64,000 nt of DNA, taken from contig CAVUYB010000005.1 in assembly GCA_963745595.1 (NCBI GenBank), positions 310,001 through 374,000 of the forward strand, given 5' to 3'. The notes beneath the pieces were generated by a model, which was not told where the DNA came from, did no database searches, and worked only from the letters and a program-made list of their open reading frames with translations. Below, one piece after another: positions 9,469 through 17,623 of the stretch. A program made the position numbers and the translations under genes. The stretch comes from DASZUK01 sp963745595. GTDB lineage: Bacteria; Actinomycetota; Acidimicrobiia; Acidimicrobiales; RAAP-2. The number at the start of each line of letters is the position of its first letter. Positions within the stretch are counted from its first letter, which is position 1.

Positions 9469-9522
9469 GGGCCCTCACCCTAGGGGGCTGCCGTAGAGCG
9501 GGCCCGGTACGCTGGCCCCCGC

Positions 9523-10431
9523 ATGAGGGCACTCGACGGGCTCTCGACCTGGCCGGTCGGCGCGGCCGCGGCCGGCGTCCTGGCCGTCGCGCCCGACCCG
9601 CCCCTGGTCGGCACGACCGGCACGGCCGGCGATCCAGCCCTGGTCGGTATCGCCGGCGATCCGGACCGCGTCTTCGCGTGGGCGTCGGTGACGAAGCTGT
9701 GCACCACGCTTGCCGTCCTCGTCGCCGTCGAGGAGGGCACGATCGCCCTCGACGAGCCGGCCGGTCCGCCGGGGTCGACGGTCGCCCACCTGCTCGCCCA
9801 CGCGTCCGGGCTCGCCCCGACCGGCACCGCGGTGCTGGCCCCGCCGGGACGCCGCCGGATCTACTCGAACGCCGGCTTCGAGCTCCTCGGCGACGTGCTC
9901 GCCCGCCGGGCCGGCCTCCCCTTCGCGACGTACCTCCACGAGGCCGTGCTCGATCCGCTCGGTATGCGGGGGGTCCGGCTCGCCGACGGCGGCTCGCCGG
10001 CCTCCGGCCTGTCCGGCCGCTTGCGGGACCTCCTCGCGCTCGGCGCCGAGCTGCTCGTCCCGTCGCTGGTCGGCCGCTCGACCCTCGAGCACGCGACCGA
10101 GGTGGCCTTCCCCGGCCTGGTCGGCGTGCTGCCCGGCTTCGGCCGGCAGGACCCGTGCGACTGGGGGCTCGGCGTCGAACTGCGCGACGGCAAGCACCCG
10201 CACTGGACCGGCCGACGCAACAGCCCGCAGACGTTCGGCCACTTCGGGCAGTCCGGCAGCTTCCTCTGGGTCGACCCGGTCGCCGGCGTCGCCTGCGCCG
10301 GCCTGGCCGACCGGGACTTCGGGCCGTGGGCCGCCGACGCGTGGCCGGACCTCGCCGATCGTGTCCTCGCCGAGCTCGACGGGCCGCCGGCTGGGGTGAT
10401 GAAAAGCCCTGTTACCATCGCAGAGCCGTAG
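9523..10431 (+). CDS. Serine hydrolase of the beta-lactamase/class C family
   Basis: 302 residues. It has the class C penicillin-binding-like motifs: S55-V-T-K58 (SxxK nucleophile and base), IYSNAGFELLGDVL with the Tyr-x-Asn element, and a C-terminal HFGQSGSF in place of the KTG triad. No signal peptide is evident, so it is probably a cytoplasmic esterase or peptidase rather than a true beta-lactamase. It begins 54 bases from the divergent cofE start. The substrate cannot be told from the sequence. Confidence 0.82.
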   Translation: MRALDGLSTWPVGAAAAGVLAVAPDPPLVGTTGTAGDPALVGIAGDPDRVFAWASVTKLCTTLAVLVAVEEGTIALDEPAGPPGSTVAHLLAHASGLAPTGTAVLAPPGRRRIYSNAGFELLGDVLARRAGLPFATYLHEAVLDPLGMRGVRLADGGSPASGLSGRLRDLLALGAELLVPSLVGRSTLEHATEVAFPGLVGVLPGFGRQDPCDWGLGVELRDGKHPHWTGRRNSPQTFGHFGQSGSFLWVDPVAGVACAGLADRDFGPWAADAWPDLADRVLAELDGPPAGVMKSPVTIAEP

Positions 10432-10492
10432 CCGTCGGAGGGCCCGACCGGTCGACGCGCCGGAAGCGCCGCGCAGAAAGAGGGGGGGTCGG

Positions 10493-11335
10493 ATGAGCCC
10501 GATCAAGAGCCTGGGAGGTCCGGACCCGGACCGCGGGACGGCGGCGGAGTACCTCTCGCCCGGGCGGTTCGCGGGCAAGGCCGCCCTCGTCACCGGCGCC
10601 GGGTCGGGCATCGGCCGGGCCACCGCCCGGCGGCTGGCCGCCGAGGGCGCGGCCGTCGCGTGCCTCGATATCGCCGAGGACGCGGTCAAGACCGTCGCGG
10701 CCGAGATCGCCGAGTCGGCCGCAGCCGCGCCGGAGTGGGCGCCCGGCGGACGGGGCGTGCCGATCCGCTGCGACGTCACCGACGAGGCGTCCGTCATCGA
10801 CGCGGTCGCCCAGGCGACGTCCGAGCTCGGCCCGATCACCGTCGTCTGCAACGTCGCCGGCATCGGACGGTTCGCCCACACCGTCGACCAGACGCTGGAC
10901 GGCTGGGAGAAGATCCTCGCCGTCAACCTGACCGGGACGTTCCTCGTCGTCCGGGCCACCCTGCCGAACCTGCTCGCCCACGGCGGCTCGATCACCAACG
11001 TCGTTTCGACGACCGGCGTCATGGGCCAGGCGTACTCCGCCGCGTACAGCGCGTCGAAGGGCGGCGTCGGGATGATGATCAAGGCGCTCGCCGTCGAGTA
11101 CGTCGACAAGGGCGTCCGGATCAACGGCGTCGCGCCCGGCGGCGTCGACACGCCGCTCGTCTGGGAGTTCGGCCTGCCCGAGGGCGCCGACCCGAAGCAG
11201 CTCGAGCGGATGATGACGCCGATGGGCTTCTGCAGCCCGGCCGAGGTGGCCGGCGCCATCGCCTACCTCGCCTCCGACGAGGCCGCGTACATCTCCGGCG
11301 CCATCCTCTCCGTCGACGGTGCGCTGAGCGCCTGA
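10493..11335 (+). CDS. Short-chain dehydrogenase/reductase
   Basis: 280 residues from ATG 10493 with a purine-rich ribosome site (AGAGGGGGGG). The Rossmann motif TGAGSGIG is at residues 34-41, CDVTDE binds adenine, NVAGIG is the NAG motif, and the catalytic Ser172-Tyr185-Lys189 set is present (YSASKGG). The C-terminal YISGAILSVDGAL is typical of classical NAD(P)-dependent alcohol dehydrogenases. The substrate is unknown. In a genome that degrades sterols a hydroxysteroid dehydrogenase is possible, but the location among glycan genes gives no support for it. Confidence 0.85.
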   Translation: MSPIKSLGGPDPDRGTAAEYLSPGRFAGKAALVTGAGSGIGRATARRLAAEGAAVACLDIAEDAVKTVAAEIAESAAAAPEWAPGGRGVPIRCDVTDEASVIDAVAQATSELGPITVVCNVAGIGRFAHTVDQTLDGWEKILAVNLTGTFLVVRATLPNLLAHGGSITNVVSTTGVMGQAYSAAYSASKGGVGMMIKALAVEYVDKGVRINGVAPGGVDTPLVWEFGLPEGADPKQLERMMTPMGFCSPAEVAGAIAYLASDEAAYISGAILSVDGALSA

Positions 11336-11373
11336 ACCTCCTCCGCCTCCGGGCGGTGTGCCAGGCTCGACGG

Positions 11374-12514
11374 ATGGCCGAGAACCGCCCGCCCGGCGCG
11401 TCGCTGCGGGTGGCGCTCGACGTGACGCCCCTGCTCGGCCGACCGACCGGCGTCGGCGCCTTCTGTGCCGGTGCGCTCGCCGGCCTGGCCGACCGGCGCC
11501 GACCTGTCCGTCGCCGCCTTCGCGGTGAGCTGGCGCCGGCGTCGGCTGGTCGAGTCGCTCGTCCCGCCCGGCGTCGACGTCCGGCAGCGGGCCATGCCGG
11601 CGCGGCCGCTGCACCGGGCCTGGGCCCACCGCGAGCGGCCGCCGCTCGAATGGTTCGTCGGCCCGGCCGACGTCGTCCACGGCACGAACTTCGTCGTGCC
11701 GCCGACCCGACGGGCCGGCCGGGTGATGACCGTCCACGACCTGACGACCGTCCGCTTTCCCGAGCTCTGCGACCGGCCGACGCTCGCCTACCCGGACCTC
11801 ATCCGCCGGGCGCTGCGCCACGGCGCGTGGGTGCACACGCCGTCGGCCTTCGTCGCCGGCGAGGTCGTCGAGCGGCTCGGCGCCGATCCGGACCGCGTGC
11901 GCGCCGTCCACTCCGGCGTCCCGTCGCTCCCGCCGCCCGACCCCGGCGCGGCCGACCGGTACCGGCCGGCCGGGACGGCCCGTTACGTCCTCGCCGTCGG
12001 CACCGCCGAGCCGCGCAAGGACTTCCCCGGCCTCGTCCGCGCCTTCGACGACGTCGCCGCCGACCGGCCCGACCTGGCCCTCGTCCTCGCCGGTCCCGAC
12101 GGCTGGGGTACCGATGCCGTCGATGACGCGGTCGGTGCCGCCGCCGCCCGCGCTCGCATCGTCCGGACCGGCTGGGTCGACGACCGGACGCTGTCCGGGC
12201 TGCTGCACGCCGCCACCGTGCTCGCCTACCCGTCGGTCTACGAAGGCTTCGGCTTCCCGCCGCTCCAGGCGATGGCCGCCGGCGTGCCCGTCGTCGCCAC
12301 CCGCGCCGGTGCGCTGCCCGAGGTGCTCGGCGACGCGGCCGCCCTCGTCGACGTGGGCGACCGCGCCGGGCTGGCCGCCGCCCTGGCCGACGTGTTGGAC
12401 TCGCCGGCCCGCCGGGACGACCTCGTCGCCCGCGGCCGGGCCCGCGCCGTCGGGTTCACGTGGACCGCCTGCGCCGACGGCCTCGAGACGCTCTACCGGG
12501 ACGCCCGGCGGTGA
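11374..12514 (+). CDS. GT4-family glycosyltransferase, frameshifted near residue 41
   Basis: The N-terminus is in one frame from ATG 11374 (VALDVTPLLGRPTGVGAFCAGALAGLA, the donor-independent GT-B start). The rest is in the +1 frame from about 11498 (ADLSVAAFAVSW onward), so the shift lies at 11494-11498 in GACCGGCGCCGAC. Joined, the protein is about 380 residues with the GT4 hallmarks MTVHDLTTVRFPE, VGTAEPRKDF and VYEGFGFPPLQAMA. It is the first of three GT4 genes linked by stop/start overlaps, so it should be needed for the same glycan. The shift is either a real mutation or a one-base assembly error; removing one base restores the full family sequence. Confidence 0.8.
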
Positions 12515-13716
12515 GCACCCGCACGCTCGTCGTCGTCGAGCAGCTCCGTCGGGCCGTTCCCGGTGGGATCGGTCGGTACGCGTCCGGCCTGCTCGGCGGG
12601 CTGGCCGCCCTCGACGACGAGAACGACGTCTCGCTGCTCGCCAGCCGCTGGGCCGGTCCCGGGCCGGACCCGTTGGCCCGGTGGGGCATGCCGGTCGTCA
12701 CGTCGCGGCTGCCCGGGCCGGTCCTGACCCGGTCCTGGGACCGTGGCCTCCGCCGGGCGCCGTCCGGCTTCGACGTCGTCCACGCGGTCTCGACCGCGGC
12801 CCCGCCGGTCCGCTGGGGCCGGTCACCGGGAGCCGGCGGGAGTGGTGGGTCCGGCCGCGGCGAGTCCGGGAGGGACGGGGGGGACGGGCGCGCCGCGCTG
12901 GTCGTCACCGTCCACGACCTGGCCTGGCGCCTCTACCCGGAGGCGGCGACCCGGCGCGGCCGGCGCTGGCACGAGGCCGCCCTCCAGCGAGCCCTGCGCC
13001 GCGCCGACGTCCTGCTCGTCCCGTCGGCCGACGCGGTCGCCGTCCTCGAGGCGGCCGGGGCCCGACCCGGCACCGTTGCCGTCCTGCACTGGGGGACCGA
13101 CCATCTCCCGCCGCCGGACCGTGACGGTGCGGCGGCCCTGCTGCGCCGGCTCGGCGTCACCGACGGCTACCTGCTCACGGCCAGCACGCGAGAGCCGCGG
13201 AAAAACCTGCACCGGCTCGTCGCCGGCTACGCCCGGGCCCGGCCGTCGCTGCCCGAGCCGTGGCCGCTCGTCCTCGTCGGCCCGGCCGGGTGGGGGGGCA
13301 CAGGCGTCGGTCTCGACGTCGACGGCACCGGACACCCGGCGGTGCCGGCCGGCGTCGTGACGACCGGGTTGGTGACCGACGAGATCCTCTCGGCCCTCTA
13401 CGAGGGCGCCCGGGCGTTCGTCTACGTGCCGCTGGCCGAGGGCTACGGGCTGCCGCCGCTCGAAGCCATGACGTTCGGCGTCCCCGTCGTGGCGTCGACC
13501 GGCGTCCCGAGCGCCGCCCCGGTCGACGGTGCCGATCCGCCGGCCCTGCGGGTCGACCCGATGGACATCGACGCCATCGCCACCGCCCTCGTCGCCGCGG
13601 CCAGCGACGACCACCTCCGGGACGAGCTGTCGGCCCGGGGCCATGCCCTCGTCGCCGGCCGGACGTGGCGAGAGGCGGCCCAGTGGCACGCGGACCTGTG
13701 GCGGTCGCTCGGATGA
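12511..13716 (+). CDS. GT4-family glycosyltransferase
   Basis: 401 residues from GTG 12511, which overlaps the previous stop (GTGA). It has a GT-B fold: AVPGGIGRYASGL at the N-terminus, VTVHDLAWRLYPE, the donor-half signature TASTREPRKNLHRL and the nucleotide-sugar motif PLAEGYGLPPLEAM with the catalytic glutamates. A Gly/Ser/Arg-rich insertion at residues about 105-127 (encoded around 12830-12890) interrupts the acceptor domain and is probably a surface loop. It sits in the middle of three overlapping GT4 genes. The predicted role is retaining transfer of a sugar, perhaps mannose or rhamnose, onto a polyprenyl-linked glycan at the inner membrane face. Confidence 0.85.
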   Translation: MSTRTLVVVEQLRRAVPGGIGRYASGLLGGLAALDDENDVSLLASRWAGPGPDPLARWGMPVVTSRLPGPVLTRSWDRGLRRAPSGFDVVHAVSTAAPPVRWGRSPGAGGSGGSGRGESGRDGGDGRAALVVTVHDLAWRLYPEAATRRGRRWHEAALQRALRRADVLLVPSADAVAVLEAAGARPGTVAVLHWGTDHLPPPDRDGAAALLRRLGVTDGYLLTASTREPRKNLHRLVAGYARARPSLPEPWPLVLVGPAGWGGTGVGLDVDGTGHPAVPAGVVTTGLVTDEILSALYEGARAFVYVPLAEGYGLPPLEAMTFGVPVVASTGVPSAAPVDGADPPALRVDPMDIDAIATALVAAASDDHLRDELSARGHALVAGRTWREAAQWHADLWRSLG

Positions 13717-14876
13717 CCGGCCCGCCGCTCGAGCCGCTCGAACTGTCGCTCGACGTCAGCGCGGTACCAGCGACACCGGCCGGCGCCGGTCGCTACACCG
13801 TCGAGCTGGCCGCCGCGCTGCTCGATCGGACCGACGTCGACCTGACCGTCGTCGCCCGCCGCCACGACGCCGCCCGCTGGGGACGGCTCGCCCCGGCCCG
13901 ACGGCCGACCGTCGCCGCGGTCGCCCCCGGTCCCCGGCCGCTCCGACTGGCCTGGGAACAGGTCGGCCTGCCCGGTGTCCTCCGCCGGGCCGCGGTCGAC
14001 GTGCACCACGGACCGCACTACACGATGCCGGAACGGACCTCGCTGCCGGTCGTCGTCACGGTCCACGACTGCACGTTCTTCGACCATCCGGAGTGGCACG
14101 AGCGGTCGAAGGTCGTCCTGTTCCGGCGGGCCATCCGGGTCGCCGCCCGCCGTGCCTCGGCGATCGTCTGCGTCAGTGCGACGACCGCGGCGAGGCTCGA
14201 CGAAGTGTGCCCGGTGGCCGCGCCGGTCGTCGTCGCCCCTCACGGCGTCGACCACGACCGGTTCAGCCCGAACGAGGTCGAAGCGGGCGCGGACGCCGCC
14301 GCGGTGGCCGCGCTCGGGCTCGACCCGGACCGGCCGATGATCCTCTTCGTCGGCACGATCGAACCTCGCAAGAACGTGCCCACGCTCGTCCGGGCGTTCG
14401 AACGGATCGCCGACACCCACCCCGACGTGATCCTCGTGCTCGCCGGTCAGCGCGGCTGGGGGGCCGACGAGGTCGAGCGGGCGATCATGGCGGCCGAGCG
14501 GCACCAGGACCGGATCGTCCGGACCGGCTACGTGCTCGACGACGCCGTGCCGGCCCTACTCCGGCGGGCCGCGGTCGTCGCTTACCCGTCGCTGGCCGAG
14601 GGCTACGGCCTCCCGGCCCTCGAGGCCCTGGCCTGCGGAGCGCCGCTGGTGACGACCGCCGGTACCGCCATGGCCGAGCTGGCCGGCGACGCCGCGGTTC
14701 TCGTGCCGCCGGCGGACACCGCCGACCTGGCGGCCGCGCTCGACGCCGTCCTGACCGACCGGGGCGGTGCGGCGACGACGGCGCGCCGCCAGCGCGGCCT
14801 GGCCGTCGCGGCCGCCCGGACCTGGGCGGCCAGCGCCGCCCTCCACGTCGAGGCCTACCACCGGGCTTGCCGATAG
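13713..14876 (+). CDS. GT4-family glycosyltransferase
   Basis: 387 residues from ATG 13713, overlapping the previous TGA (ATGA). It shows LSLDVSAVPATPAGAGRYTVEL, VVTVHDCTFFDHPEWHERSKV, the signature FVGTIEPRKNVPTLV at residues about 212-226 and SLAEGYGLPALEALACG. The close likeness to the preceding two genes suggests that tandem duplication made the trio. It is followed after 24 bases by a GDP-deoxyhexose reductase-like gene, which would supply its donor sugar. Confidence 0.88.
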   Translation: MTGPPLEPLELSLDVSAVPATPAGAGRYTVELAAALLDRTDVDLTVVARRHDAARWGRLAPARRPTVAAVAPGPRPLRLAWEQVGLPGVLRRAAVDVHHGPHYTMPERTSLPVVVTVHDCTFFDHPEWHERSKVVLFRRAIRVAARRASAIVCVSATTAARLDEVCPVAAPVVVAPHGVDHDRFSPNEVEAGADAAAVAALGLDPDRPMILFVGTIEPRKNVPTLVRAFERIADTHPDVILVLAGQRGWGADEVERAIMAAERHQDRIVRTGYVLDDAVPALLRRAAVVAYPSLAEGYGLPALEALACGAPLVTTAGTAMAELAGDAAVLVPPADTADLAAALDAVLTDRGGAATTARRQRGLAVAAARTWAASAALHVEAYHRACR

Positions 14877-14900
14877 GGCGCTGGCCGATAGGGTGCTGCC

Positions 14901-15803
14901 GTGCGCGCGCTGATCACGGGGGGGCGGGGGTTCGTCGGCAACTGGCTGGCCGAGCACCTCCGGGAGCAGGGCGACGAGGTCGTCGCCATCGACCTGGAAA
15001 CCGACGTCGCCGACCAGGCCGCGCTCGACCCGGTCGTCGCCGACGCCGCCCCCGACGCCGTCTACCACCTGGCCGCCCGGACGCACGTCGGCGAGTCCTG
15101 GCAGGTGCCCGCCGAGGTGCTCCGCGTCAACGTCCTCGGGACCGCGGCCGTCCTCGCGGCCGCCCGCCGGGTGCCGTCGAGCCCGACCGTCCTCGTCGTC
15201 AGTTCGGCCGAGGTGTACGGCATCGTCACCCCCGCCGACCTGCCGCTGACCGAGGCGTCGCCCGTCGCCCCCGTGACGCCGTACGCGGCCAGCAAGGCCG
15301 CGGCGGAGCAGGTCGCCCTCCAGGCCTGGCGGGGCTACGACCAGCCGGTGATCGTCGTTCGGCCGTTCAACCACGTCGGCCCCGGCCAGTCGCCGTCGTT
15401 CGCCGTCTCCGCCCTCGCCCGCCGGATCGTCGAGGCCCGCCGGGCCGGCGCCACCGAGCTGGCCGTCGGGACGTTGACGTCGCGCCGGGACTTCACCGAC
15501 GTGCGCGACGTCGTGCAGGCCTATCGCCTCCTGATCGAACGGGGCGTGCCCGGGACCGTCTACAACGTCTGCTCCGGCCAGGACGTGCCGATCGCGGCGG
15601 TCGCCGACCGGCTGCTCGCCCAGGCCGGCTCCGACCTCCACCTCGTCACCGACCCGTCGCTCGTCCGGCCGGTCGACGTGCCCGTGCTCCGCGGCGACGG
15701 GTCACGGCTGGAGGAAGCCACCGGCTGGAAGCCGACGATCCGGCTCGATGACACCCTCCGCGACGTCCTCGACTACTGGGAGTCCCAGCCCGCCGAGGGG
15801 TGA
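14901..15803 (+). CDS. GDP-6-deoxy-D-mannose reductase-like (Rmd family) NAD(P)-dependent reductase
   Basis: 300 residues from GTG 14901. It is an extended SDR with TGGRGFVG at residues 6-13 and the catalytic Y128-xxx-K132 (PYAASKAA). The later segments RPFNHVGPGQSP, SRRDFTDVRDVV and SLVRPVDVPVLRGD are characteristic of Rmd. Rmd reduces GDP-4-keto-6-deoxy-D-mannose to GDP-D-rhamnose. No GDP-mannose 4,6-dehydratase is in the window. With the upstream pyrophosphorylase and three GT4 genes it suggests a deoxyhexose-containing surface glycan. A related GDP-sugar epimerase/dehydratase is the alternative. Confidence 0.78.
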   Translation: MRALITGGRGFVGNWLAEHLREQGDEVVAIDLETDVADQAALDPVVADAAPDAVYHLAARTHVGESWQVPAEVLRVNVLGTAAVLAAARRVPSSPTVLVVSSAEVYGIVTPADLPLTEASPVAPVTPYAASKAAAEQVALQAWRGYDQPVIVVRPFNHVGPGQSPSFAVSALARRIVEARRAGATELAVGTLTSRRDFTDVRDVVQAYRLLIERGVPGTVYNVCSGQDVPIAAVADRLLAQAGSDLHLVTDPSLVRPVDVPVLRGDGSRLEEATGWKPTIRLDDTLRDVLDYWESQPAEG

Positions 15804-15848
15804 GCCTCCTGCGGGCGGGCACGTCTCACCTGACGGGTAGTTCTTTGC

Positions 15849-15877
15849 TTGATGAGGTACTTCGGTACTCCTATACT
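15849..15877 (+). promoter_or_regulatory. Promoter with internal repeat operator for the RHH gene
   Basis: TTGATG (15849-15854), a 17-base spacer and TATACT (15872-15877) form a good sigma-70-type promoter just upstream of ATG 15895. The spacer holds the direct repeat GGTACTTC/GGTACTCC (15856-15871), which also contains the palindrome GTAC-TTCG-GTAC. Ribbon-helix-helix proteins bind such paired sites, so autorepression is likely (inference). Confidence 0.6.
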
Positions 15878-15894
15878 TTCTCACGGAGGTCCGA

Positions 15895-16167
15895 ATGAGC
15901 CAGGCGCCCATCAAGGTCGGCGAGGAAACCAAAGAGCGGATCCGCTACCTCGCTGCGCTCACCGACACCACCCAGGCCGACGTCGTGGACCGAGCCGTCC
16001 GTGAGTACGCCGTCCGTCACGCCGACCTGATCGAGAAGGGCCTCGACCATGCCCGGTCGGTGCTCGGCGCTGGTGACGCCGCCATCGCCGCCCATCTTCT
16101 CGACGTTCCCGTCCAGGTGGTCGAGCGGGTCGCCGGAGGTCACTCGGCTACCGCAGCCCGAGCCTGA
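15895..16167 (+). CDS. Ribbon-helix-helix protein (antitoxin-like)
   Basis: 90 residues with ribosome site GGAGG eight bases upstream. The N-terminus IKVGEETKERIRYLAALTDTTQADVVDRAVREY fits the beta-helix-helix fold of RHH regulators and VapB/CopG-type antitoxins. The remainder is an Ala-rich helix-forming tail of the kind that would bind a partner. No toxin follows on the same strand. Instead the gene on the opposite strand (16148-16846) overlaps its last 20 bases tail to tail. It could be an orphan antitoxin or a small autoregulated repressor. Confidence 0.65.
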   Translation: MSQAPIKVGEETKERIRYLAALTDTTQADVVDRAVREYAVRHADLIEKGLDHARSVLGAGDAAIAAHLLDVPVQVVERVAGGHSATAARA

Positions 16168-16846
16168 CGGTCTCGAACCACCCGACGTCGCCGGTGGGCC
16201 AGTCGTCCCGTGCCTCGAACACGGCCGGAGCGAGTCGCTCCTCCAGGGCGACGAACAGCAGGTCGCGCACCTCGGCGCGAATGAAGCTGCCGTCTACGGC
16301 GCGGACGCTGATGGCGCACCAGATCTCCTCGACTTCCTCGCTCCGGTAGACCAGCGCCCGGCCGGGAAGCCATCCGTCGAGATCGGCGTCGCAGTCGGTC
16401 CCCGGGTTGTGCCGCGCTCCCTCGACCAGATCGAAGAATGCTCCGCTCAGTCGTCGGAACGAGCGGAGCGCCTCCTCTGCCTCGTCCCGGAGTCGGTCGT
16501 CCTCGGTCGGCAGCAGCCGACCAGCACGGTGCAACTCGAGAAACCACTTGAAGGCATCGTCGTCCGATCCTTCTTCTCGGCGCCGGACCGCGCAGAGCCA
16601 GACGACGCCTTCCTCGTCGAGCCAAGTAGCTCCGCGTCCGGACGAGACCCGGATGCGGTAGACGAGCGGATGATCGATCGACAGGATCCGCTTCTGGCCG
16701 ACCGGGGTTGTCGGAGCGATTCGGCGCAGCTCGGCGAGCCAAGGGTTGTCCAACTCGCCGATGTCGACTGCAAGGCCCGACAGCTCGATGCCGAGATCCT
16801 CGATGAGACAGCGAATCGTCGGCCGACCCCTCCGGATGTCGCTCAT
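16148..16846 (-). CDS. Hypothetical protein convergent with the RHH gene
   Basis: 232 residues from ATG 16846. I do not recognise a family. The sequence is mixed alpha/beta and acidic, without membrane segments or a signal. The middle part (YRIRVSSGRGATWLDEEGVV, then residues describing a charged helix) faintly recalls RelE/ParE-like folds, but the protein is more than twice their length. Its 3' end overlaps the RHH gene by 20 bases, so the two transcripts are mutually antisense at their ends. A toxin role is possible only by context; nothing proves it. Confidence 0.5.
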   Translation of the reverse strand: MSDIRRGRPTIRCLIEDLGIELSGLAVDIGELDNPWLAELRRIAPTTPVGQKRILSIDHPLVYRIRVSSGRGATWLDEEGVVWLCAVRRREEGSDDDAFKWFLELHRAGRLLPTEDDRLRDEAEEALRSFRRLSGAFFDLVEGARHNPGTDCDADLDGWLPGRALVYRSEEVEEIWCAISVRAVDGSFIRAEVRDLLFVALEERLAPAVFEARDDWPTGDVGWFETVRLGLR

Positions 16847-16920
16847 GTCGCCGGTCGATCGTACGTAGCGGCTGTGACGAGAGTCGATACTGAGCCGAGG
16901 ATTTCCGAGCGGGTGACCTA

Positions 16921-16950
16921 GATTTCCTTCGAAATCCCCCGAGATTGGGG
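16921..16950 (-). promoter_or_regulatory. Two adjacent small hairpins between minus-strand genes
   Basis: GATTTC-CTTC-GAAATC (16921-16936, six perfect pairs) is followed by CCCC-CGAGATT-GGGG. They lie about 34 bases after the stop of the repeat protein (16970) and about 75 bases before ATG 16846. They could be a weak terminator without a U-run, or an operator for the downstream hypothetical gene. Confidence 0.35.
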
Positions 16951-16969
16951 CATGTCGAAGTAGCGGTGT

Positions 16970-17479
16970 TCAGGGCTCCCCTGGCCCAGGCTCAGGCCGC
17001 CGACGCCCGGCCAGGCCCCGGAGTTGGCCGCCGACCTCGCGGGCCTGCTGCAGCGCCCGATGGGTCAGCTCCCGGGCGGCGGCCGGCATCTGGTGCTCGA
17101 GAGGCTCCAGCGTCGACTCGATCAGCTGCGTCGCCTCTTCCACCACCTCGTCCAACCGCTGCAGGCTGGTGGCTACCGCGGACCGGAGGTCGGCCAGATC
17201 GGCGACCGCCGACCGGACGGCGGCCAGATCGGGCAGCGCCGACCGGACGTCGGCCAGATCGGGCAGCGCCGACCGGACGTCGGCCAGATCGGGCAGAGCC
17301 GACCGGACGTCGGCCAGGCGTCCCTCGACGTGGGGGAGGTCGGTGCCGAGCCGCTGCTGGAGCTGTCGCCGCTCGACCTGGGCGCGCTGAAAGCCGAGGA
17401 CGCCGAGACCGACGGCCACGTAGGCGACGTCACGGGCCCAGGTCGCTACCTCGTCGGTGATCTCTTGCAGTTCCGGCAT
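16970..17479 (-). CDS. Small membrane-associated protein with decapeptide repeats
   Basis: 169 residues from ATG 17479 with a purine-rich ribosome site (GAGAGG). Residues about 15-30 are hydrophobic (VAYVAVGLGVLGFQRAQ) and may be a membrane anchor. Residues about 55-98 consist of four repeats of a ten-residue unit like LADVRSALPD, and the rest is predicted amphipathic helix, so the protein probably forms a coiled coil or lies on a lipid surface. The pattern recalls phasin-like or apolipoprotein-like proteins, but no family is recognised. It stands alone with its own promoter, divergent from the large glycosyltransferase gene. Confidence 0.6.
   Translation of the reverse strand: MPELQEITDEVATWARDVAYVAVGLGVLGFQRAQVERRQLQQRLGTDLPHVEGRLADVRSALPDLADVRSALPDLADVRSALPDLAAVRSAVADLADLRSAVATSLQRLDEVVEEATQLIESTLEPLEHQMPAAARELTHRALQQAREVGGQLRGLAGRRRPEPGPGEP
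17191..17310 (-). repeat. Four tandem 30-bp coding repeats
   Basis: Units 17191-17220 (diverged), 17221-17250, 17251-17280 and 17281-17310 share CGGCCAGATCGGGCAG plus GCCGACCGGACGT. The two middle copies are identical. Each encodes one decapeptide (V-R-S-A-L-P-D-L-A-D in phase) of the small protein, so copy-number change is always in frame. Confidence 0.9.
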
Positions 17480-17511
17480 GGCGTGGTCCTCTCTGTCCTT
17501 CTTGTAGCAAG

Positions 17512-17538
17512 AGTATACCGAAACATAAACATTTGCAA
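17512..17538 (-). promoter_or_regulatory. Promoter of the decapeptide-repeat protein
   Basis: On the minus strand TTGCAA (17538-17533) and TATACT (17517-17512) are spaced 15 bases apart in a notably AT-rich patch, about 33 bases upstream of ATG 17479. The -10 is near-consensus; the spacing is slightly short. Confidence 0.5.
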
Positions 17539-17623
17539 GCACCCGATGGGGGGTCGCTGGTGGTGCCGGACGGCCTGGATAGACCAGAGCTGATTGGCGG
17601 GAGCCGATAGCCTCGCCATCCTG

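Noticed and set aside
16140..16742. Alternative 200-codon frame on the minus strand
   Set aside because: Arg-rich shadow of the 232-residue gene; the chosen frame has balanced composition and a good ATG.
17191..17310. Regular 30-bp repeats as a CRISPR array
   Set aside because: Repeats are directly tandem without spacers and encode a decapeptide in frame.
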